From NCBI GenBank assembly GCA_009778475.1, contig WRJS01000021.1, positions 1 through 38,338 on the forward strand: a DNA stretch of 38,338 nt, read 5' to 3'. This DNA is from Kiritimatiellota bacterium. GTDB taxonomy: Bacteria; Verrucomicrobiota; Kiritimatiellia; RFP12; UBA1067. Below, piece by piece: positions 34,481 to 38,338 of this stretch (position 1 is the first letter of the stretch; each line of letters starts with the position of its first letter). The translations under genes and the position numbers were made by a program. The notes under the pieces are model-generated. The model was not told the DNA's origin and did no database searches. It was given only the letters and a program-made list of their open reading frames with translations.

Positions 34481-34656
34481 GAATTCGGAATTAGAAATGA
34501 GGAATTAGGAATTGGTTGGTGTTTTGCTTTTACAACATCCATTTCTAATTTCTGATTTTCCATTCCTAATTCTTAATTCCTAATTCACACAGTATCCGAT
34601 TCTTGTGCAAGGCGGAAGCCTTGCGCTCCCGGCAATTCCTAATTTCTAATTCCTAA
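34481..34656. repeat. AT-rich inverted repeats (family ii) enclosing a REP-like hairpin (family i)
   Basis: TTAGAAATGAGGAATTAGGAATT units (about 34486-34514) face inverted CTAATTTCTGATTTTCCATTCCTAATT units (about 34544-34586). A family-i hairpin GCAAGGC GGAA GCCTTGC sits at 34607-34624, followed by GCTCCCGG. More AATTCCTAATT units (34634-34658) then run into the lpxA stop codon. The whole clpC-lpxA gap is repeat; no gene is seen. Confidence 0.8.
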
Positions 34657-35436
34657 TTAATGTACCCCCCTCTGGCTCTCGGCGTAGAACGCCACGAGGG
34701 TCTGGATCTCGGGGGTCTGCTCGACCTCGTTGCGGACGCGCTCGAGCGCCTGGCCGCGGTTGAGGTTCTCGCGGTAGAGGAGGCGGAAGGCCTCCTTCAG
34801 CGCGGCGCGGGCTTCCTTGGAGAAGCCGAGGCGCTGCAAGCCCACGATGTTCGGGCCGCGCACGATCGTGCCTTCCTCCGTCGATTCGGTGATCATGTAG
34901 GGCGGGCAGTCCTGGCGGACCTTGGTGTAGCCGCCGATCATGGCGTGGATGCCGATGCGGCAGAACTGGTGCACGCCGGCCATGCCGCCGAGGATGGCGT
35001 GGTCGGCCACCCGCACCTCGCCCGCGAGGGCGGCGAGGTTGGACATGATGACGTGGTTGCCGACCGCGCACCCGTGCGCGATGTGGCAGTACGCCATGAT
35101 GAGGCAGCCGCTGCCCACGCGCGTGACCTCGCCGGGCTTGGTGCCGAGGTGGACGGTGGAGAACTCGCGCAGGACGGTGTTGTCGCCGACCTCGACGTGG
35201 GTGACGTCGCCGTCCTGATATTTCAGGTCCTGCGACTTCATGCCCACGCACGCGAAGGGGAACACCTGGCAGTTCTGCCCGAGGGTGGTGTGGCCCACGA
35301 CGTGGGCGTGCGCCTGCACGACGGTGCCCGCGCCGATCTTCACGTCCGGCCCGATGATGGCGTAGGGCCCGACCTCCACGTCCGGCGCGAGCTCGGCCTT
35401 GGGGTCAACGATTGCGGTTGAATGTATGTTCGCCAT
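34657..35436 (-). CDS. lpxA: UDP-N-acetylglucosamine acyltransferase (lipid A biosynthesis)
   Basis: A 259-aa left-handed beta-helix enzyme for the first step of lipid A synthesis, 3-O-acylation of UDP-GlcNAc in the cytoplasm. Seen: hexapeptide repeats from residue 1 (IHSTAIVDPKAELAPDVEVGPYAIIGPDVKIG), the loop KSQDLKYQDGDVTHVEVGDNTVLREFSTVHLGT, the catalytic region AYCHIAHGCAVGN with His 121, the GGMAGVHQFCRIG segment, and the helical C-terminus VGLQRLGFSKEARAALKEAFRLLYRENL. The length is normal. ATG 35436 has AAAGGAG just upstream and lies 15 bases after the LptF/G stop, so it belongs to the same envelope operon. Its TAA stop is the first part of an AT-rich repeat. Confidence 0.95.
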   Translation of the reverse strand: MANIHSTAIVDPKAELAPDVEVGPYAIIGPDVKIGAGTVVQAHAHVVGHTTLGQNCQVFPFACVGMKSQDLKYQDGDVTHVEVGDNTVLREFSTVHLGTKPGEVTRVGSGCLIMAYCHIAHGCAVGNHVIMSNLAALAGEVRVADHAILGGMAGVHQFCRIGIHAMIGGYTKVRQDCPPYMITESTEEGTIVRGPNIVGLQRLGFSKEARAALKEAFRLLYRENLNRGQALERVRNEVEQTPEIQTLVAFYAESQRGVH

Positions 35437-35451
35437 GTGGCAACTCCTTTC

Positions 35452-36537
35452 CTAGAGGTTTTTCGGTAACAGCACGGTGGCCAGCGCGAGGCAGATCGCC
35501 ACGGGCAGCCAGACCAGCAGATGCGGGTGGAAATCGGGGCGCTTCTGCAGTTCGTTCGCGCCGAGGATGATGAGGTAGTACGTCAGCGCGACGACAAGGC
35601 TGATGCCCATCCCGACGGTCGAGTCCTTGCGCTGGGCCTTGATGCCCAGCGGCACGCCGACCAGCACGAAGCAGATGCAGGCGAAGGCCTCCGCGAAGCG
35701 CTTGCTGAGCAGGGTGAGGCAGATGGACAGGCGGGCGCGGCGGTATTCCTCCGGCATGCCGCGCGTGTTCGCGCGCAAGTCCTTGATGGCCCGGAGCATC
35801 TCGAAGAAGCAGAGGTCCTTCTCCTTGCGCGTGGAGGTGCGGTGGCGGATGGCGTCGGGGATGGTGTGCGTGAAGCGCCCCATCGTCGCGATGCCGGGCT
35901 TGTCCGCGTCAATCGGGTCGATGCGCACGTTGTACATCTCCAGGACGATGTCCGTGCCGTTGGTGGAGATGAGCGCCTTCTCGGCCGTCACCTCGCGCGT
36001 GACCTCGCGCGAGAAGTCGTAGGCCGTCAGGCCGTACACCCAGTTGCCCTCCTTCTTGGCGAAGAAGAGCGAGACCTTCTCGAAGTCGTTGGGGCGCCCC
36101 GCCTCCAAGAGTTGGATCCCCGTGTCCACCGAGACGTTGGACTTCAGGTTGTTCCCGACCTCATGCGCGCGCGGCTGGATCTCGTTGTTCACGTAACAGC
36201 AGAGCAGCGTGCAGCACGCGCCGAAGGCGAGCGGGTACTTGATCACGCTCACCAGGTTCACGCCGCACGCGCGCATGGCCGCGATCTCGCTGTCCGCCGA
36301 CAAGCGGCTGAACACCAGCAGCGCGCTCACCAGCAGCGATAGCGGGATGGTCAGCCACAGCGTCTCCGGGAACCCGATCAGCATCACCTGCCCGATGACG
36401 TTCACGGAAACGCCCCGCACGATCAGGTCCGCGATTTTCACCAGCAGCCCGATGGTCAGGACAAACGAAAGCACGATCCACGCCAGGAAAAACGCGGACA
36501 GGAACGAGTGCAGCACATATTTCTCAATTGTCTTCAT
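35452..36537 (-). CDS. LptF/LptG family LPS export permease
   Basis: A 361-aa inner-membrane protein of the YjgP/YjgQ family (PF03739), half of the LPS-extracting ABC permease. ATG 36537 is chosen over ATG 36555 because AGGCGG precedes it and the product then begins MKTIEKYVLHSFLSAFFLAW, the usual start of the family. Transmembrane segments lie near residues 10-34, 46-70 and 95-115, then a periplasmic beta domain (about 130-250), then three more near the C-terminus (FACICFVLVGVPLG, ISLVVALTYYLIILGAN, HLLVWLPVAICLALATVLL). ILSRLSADSEIAAMRACGVN is family-typical. Whether it is F or G cannot be told from one paralogue. The start overlaps the OmpA-like gene by 14 bases. Confidence 0.88.
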   Translation of the reverse strand: MKTIEKYVLHSFLSAFFLAWIVLSFVLTIGLLVKIADLIVRGVSVNVIGQVMLIGFPETLWLTIPLSLLVSALLVFSRLSADSEIAAMRACGVNLVSVIKYPLAFGACCTLLCCYVNNEIQPRAHEVGNNLKSNVSVDTGIQLLEAGRPNDFEKVSLFFAKKEGNWVYGLTAYDFSREVTREVTAEKALISTNGTDIVLEMYNVRIDPIDADKPGIATMGRFTHTIPDAIRHRTSTRKEKDLCFFEMLRAIKDLRANTRGMPEEYRRARLSICLTLLSKRFAEAFACICFVLVGVPLGIKAQRKDSTVGMGISLVVALTYYLIILGANELQKRPDFHPHLLVWLPVAICLALATVLLPKNL

Positions 36538-37753
36538 CAGCCGCCTGCTTCGCATTCAGCGCCCGCACATAACGGTTCGGCACGCCACGGACATAGATCT
36601 CGATGCGGCGGTTCTCCCGGTTCCCCACGACGAGGTTCGGGCGCACGCGCGGCCGCGCGAAGCCGTAGCCCTTCACGCTCAGCCGCTCCGCCGCCACGCC
36701 GCCCTGCGCCAGGTGCGCCGCCACCGCCCTCGCGCGCCGCTCCGTCAGCGCGACGGCCGTTTTCTCATCCGCGCGGGCGCCGCGGTCCGTGTGCCCCTCC
36801 ACCAGCGCCGTCGCGTGCGGGCTCGCGACAAGCTCGCGGATGACCTCCGCCAAGGCCGCGACGGTCTCCGGCGGCAGCACCGCCGAATTGTAATCAAACT
36901 CCGCCGGGATGTCGAACATCAGCAGGTCATCCGTCGGGTCGAGCGGGTCCGTGCCGTCCACGAAAATCTCATGCCAGTCATCCACGCCGCCGCCGTCCGT
37001 ATCACGCTTCAGCGGATCCGTCTTATAGATTTTCACCTCCTCATAGTCCGTGAGGCCATCGAAATCCGAATCCGGGTTCAGCGGATCCGTGCCATAGATG
37101 TTGATTTCCTCATAGTCGGTCAACCCATCGCCGTCCGTATCCTTGCTGAACGGGTCCGTGCCGTGCCGCTTGCGCTCGTCATCCGTCAGCGCCGGCCCGT
37201 CGCCGTGCGCCCCGCGCTCCGGCAGGCGCAGCGCCAGCCCCACGGTCGCCATGTAAGCCATCCCGCACCCGCGGTCAACCGCCATGAGCGCGCGCGCGTC
37301 CGCACGGAGCGCGACCTCCTCCGTGAGGTAATACATCACGCCGAACCCCGCGCGCGGCCCCGCCATGCCGTGCGCGCCGCCGTCCGCGAACACCCTCGCC
37401 GTCGCGCCGTGATACCCCGCGCCCAGCGCGAGGTACGGGTCGAACCGCGAGTAACTGCTCAGGTGGCAGAGCATCTCCGCCGACGCCCCGTAGATGTGCG
37501 GGTTGCCCGCGCCCTTGACGTACGGCATCCACGCCGCGCCGGCCTCCGCCGTCCAATGCTCGCTCAAATCATACCCGAGGCAGAGCGACGCGCCCGCGCC
37601 GCCGTCGGTCGGCCCGCCGCCCTCAACGATCAGTATCCCCGCGCCCGGGCTCACGCTCCACCGCGTCCAGTCCACGCCCTCCTGGGCAAGGGCAGGCCAC
37701 ACCGCGCCCGCAAGCCCGGCACAGACGCACCTCCTCCATACCCCTTTAAACAT
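36524..37753 (-). CDS. OmpA-family outer-membrane protein with calcium-binding type-3 repeats
   Basis: A 409-aa protein with signal peptide MFKGVWRRCVCAGLAGAVWPALA. Residues about 25-185 look like a small beta-barrel (alternating aromatic/polar strands: LCLGYDLSEHWTAEAGAAWM, YLALGAGYHGATARVF). Residues about 190-275 hold thrombospondin type-3 repeats (DTDGDGLTDYEEINIYGTD, DSDFDGLTDYEEVKIYKTD, DTDGGGVDDWHEI). The C-terminal OmpA domain (about 285-400) includes FDYNSAVL, VEGHTDRGA, LTERRARAVAAHL and NRENRRIEIYV, which bind peptidoglycan. AAAGGAGG is the ribosome site and an extended -10 lies upstream. It heads the OmpA - LptF/G - LpxA operon and should anchor the outer membrane to the wall. Confidence 0.92.
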   Translation of the reverse strand: MFKGVWRRCVCAGLAGAVWPALAQEGVDWTRWSVSPGAGILIVEGGGPTDGGAGASLCLGYDLSEHWTAEAGAAWMPYVKGAGNPHIYGASAEMLCHLSSYSRFDPYLALGAGYHGATARVFADGGAHGMAGPRAGFGVMYYLTEEVALRADARALMAVDRGCGMAYMATVGLALRLPERGAHGDGPALTDDERKRHGTDPFSKDTDGDGLTDYEEINIYGTDPLNPDSDFDGLTDYEEVKIYKTDPLKRDTDGGGVDDWHEIFVDGTDPLDPTDDLLMFDIPAEFDYNSAVLPPETVAALAEVIRELVASPHATALVEGHTDRGARADEKTAVALTERRARAVAAHLAQGGVAAERLSVKGYGFARPRVRPNLVVGNRENRRIEIYVRGVPNRYVRALNAKQAADEDN

Positions 37754-37785
37754 GCTCCTCCTTTACGGTGAAAAAATAAGCAACC

Positions 37786-37794
37786 ATTATATCA
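37786..37794 (-). promoter_or_regulatory. Extended -10 promoter of the OmpA-LptF/G-LpxA operon
   Basis: On the minus strand TGATATAAT (37794-37786) is an extended -10 element with a perfect TATAAT. The region 17 bases upstream (TAGCCT) is a poor -35, as is usual for this class. The ATG at 37753 lies 32 bases downstream behind AAAGGAGG. Confidence 0.65.
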
Positions 37795-37821
37795 CGCAAC
37801 GCGCGCGAAGGCTAGCGCAAT

Positions 37822-37890
37822 TAATAATTAGGAATTAGAAATTAGGAATTAGGAAGGGCCGGAAGCCTTGCGCTCCCGGTCATTCCTAAT
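37822..37890. repeat. AT-rich repeat and REP-like hairpin, overlapping a stop codon
   Basis: AATTAGGAATTAGAAATTAG units (37825-37854) are followed by a degenerate family-i hairpin (about 37855-37879, right arm GCCTTGCGCTCCCGG intact). A short inverted ATTCCTAAT (37882-37890) follows, and it supplies the TAG stop of the minus-strand ferredoxin-like gene. It is the same composite as at 34600-34658. Confidence 0.75.
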
Positions 37891-38338
37891 GACTACTCAT
37901 CGCGCCCGTCGGGCAGGCGGCGGCGCAGCCTCCGCAGCCGACGCACACGGCGGACGGCTCGGAGTACGGCGTCGAGACGCCTTTGTCCATGCCCCGCCCG
38001 ACGGCTGCAATCGCGCCTGTCCCAAGGCTTTCGCACGCCCTCGCGCATAACCCGCACAATATGCATTTATCGTTTAACGGTATATCGGATTGCGTGGTTT
38101 TTTCCGGAGGCGTTTCGGAAGCGGGCGATATAAAGCGTTCGTATTTCGGTACGCCGTACATCCGGCACAGCCTTGTTACGCGGTCGCTTGAGGGGGCGCG
38201 CGCGCGGAGAAGCGCGAGCGTCATTCGACGTCTGCGGACAATCCGCTCCGAATTTGTATACACATTGCAATCGCGTTCGACGGGGTAGACGCATGACGCG
38301 ACGACGTCGCTCCGGCCGCCTGATTCCACTTCGACGAC
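37886..38338 (-). CDS. Partial 2x[4Fe-4S] iron-sulfur subunit (HoxU/NuoG-like hydrogenase or dehydrogenase subunit)
   Basis: The frame is open to the right edge, so only the C-terminal 150 residues are present; an in-frame GTG at 38329 is not taken as the start. The visible part begins VVEVESGGRSDVVASCVYPV and NVYTNSERIVRRRRMTLALL, matching the end of a plant-type [2Fe-2S] domain and the region after it in HoxU/NuoG-like proteins. Two four-Cys clusters follow: CILCGLCARAC and CVGCGGCAAACPTGAM, which would each hold a [4Fe-4S] cluster. It ends SSH, at a stop supplied by a repeat. The protein should carry electrons in a NAD(P)H-linked hydrogenase, Complex-I-like or related enzyme of anaerobic metabolism. 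Partners lie outside the window. Confidence 0.8.
   Translation of the reverse strand, partial: VVEVESGGRSDVVASCVYPVERDCNVYTNSERIVRRRRMTLALLRARAPSSDRVTRLCRMYGVPKYERFISPASETPPEKTTQSDIPLNDKCILCGLCARACESLGTGAIAAVGRGMDKGVSTPYSEPSAVCVGCGGCAAACPTGAMSSH

Overview
The window reads as chromosome of a Gram-negative member of the PVC superphylum, most plausibly Kiritimatiellota or a close Verrucomicrobiota/Lentisphaerota relative. Evidence: high GC; LPS genes (lpxA, an LptF/LptG permease) and an OmpA-type protein; very large secreted proteins with autotransporter-associated beta-strand repeats; a DUF1080 protein; an HzsA-related di-haem protein; and intergenic regions packed with short inverted repeats. 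The phylum is inferred from gene families; no 16S or other decisive marker is present.

Layout. 1-8550 (+): a tail of an upstream frame, an unknown secreted protein, a spacer with hairpin repeats, then a 1487-aa beta-strand-repeat protein behind a perfect consensus sigma-70 promoter, closely followed by an ABC ATPase and its permease. 8551-10500 (+): a DUF1080 protein with its own promoter and a secreted protein with a CBM9-like domain whose stop codon is completed by a 105-bp MITE (10502-10606); a frameshifted IS630 transposase remnant lies beyond it. 10854-17067 (-): a tightly coupled run metY -> YfhO/GT-C-like membrane protein -> O-methyltransferase -> DUF2851. 17375-17450 (-): tRNA-Thr(TGT).

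17579-30244 (+) is the most unusual block: an IclR regulator that may be translated from a leaderless mRNA; a LamG + beta-propeller + two-CXXCH protein of the HzsA-related type; a secreted HEWLH putative metallopeptidase; a giant (about 1844 aa) beta-strand-repeat protein; and a GH10 xylanase-like enzyme. It looks like an envelope or extracellular programme for handling polysaccharide, possibly linked to redox chemistry, but no function is proven by the sequence.

30582-38338 (-): a uroporphyrinogen-decarboxylase-family protein, ClpC with a hairpin that places its Shine-Dalgarno in the loop, then the envelope genes OmpA-like -> LptF/G -> LpxA, and a partial 2x[4Fe-4S] hydrogenase/NuoG-like subunit running off the right edge.

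At least four intergenic repeat families recur: (i) GCAAGGC-GGAA-GCCTTGC hairpins followed by GCTCCCGG; (ii) AT-rich TTAGGAATTAG inverted repeats that begin at or just after stop codons; (iii) long CACAGAG or CGCAGAG inverted repeats; (iv) a TA-flanked MITE family whose end is also fused to a 35-36 bp tandem array. Long frames antisense to the large genes are treated as high-GC shadows.
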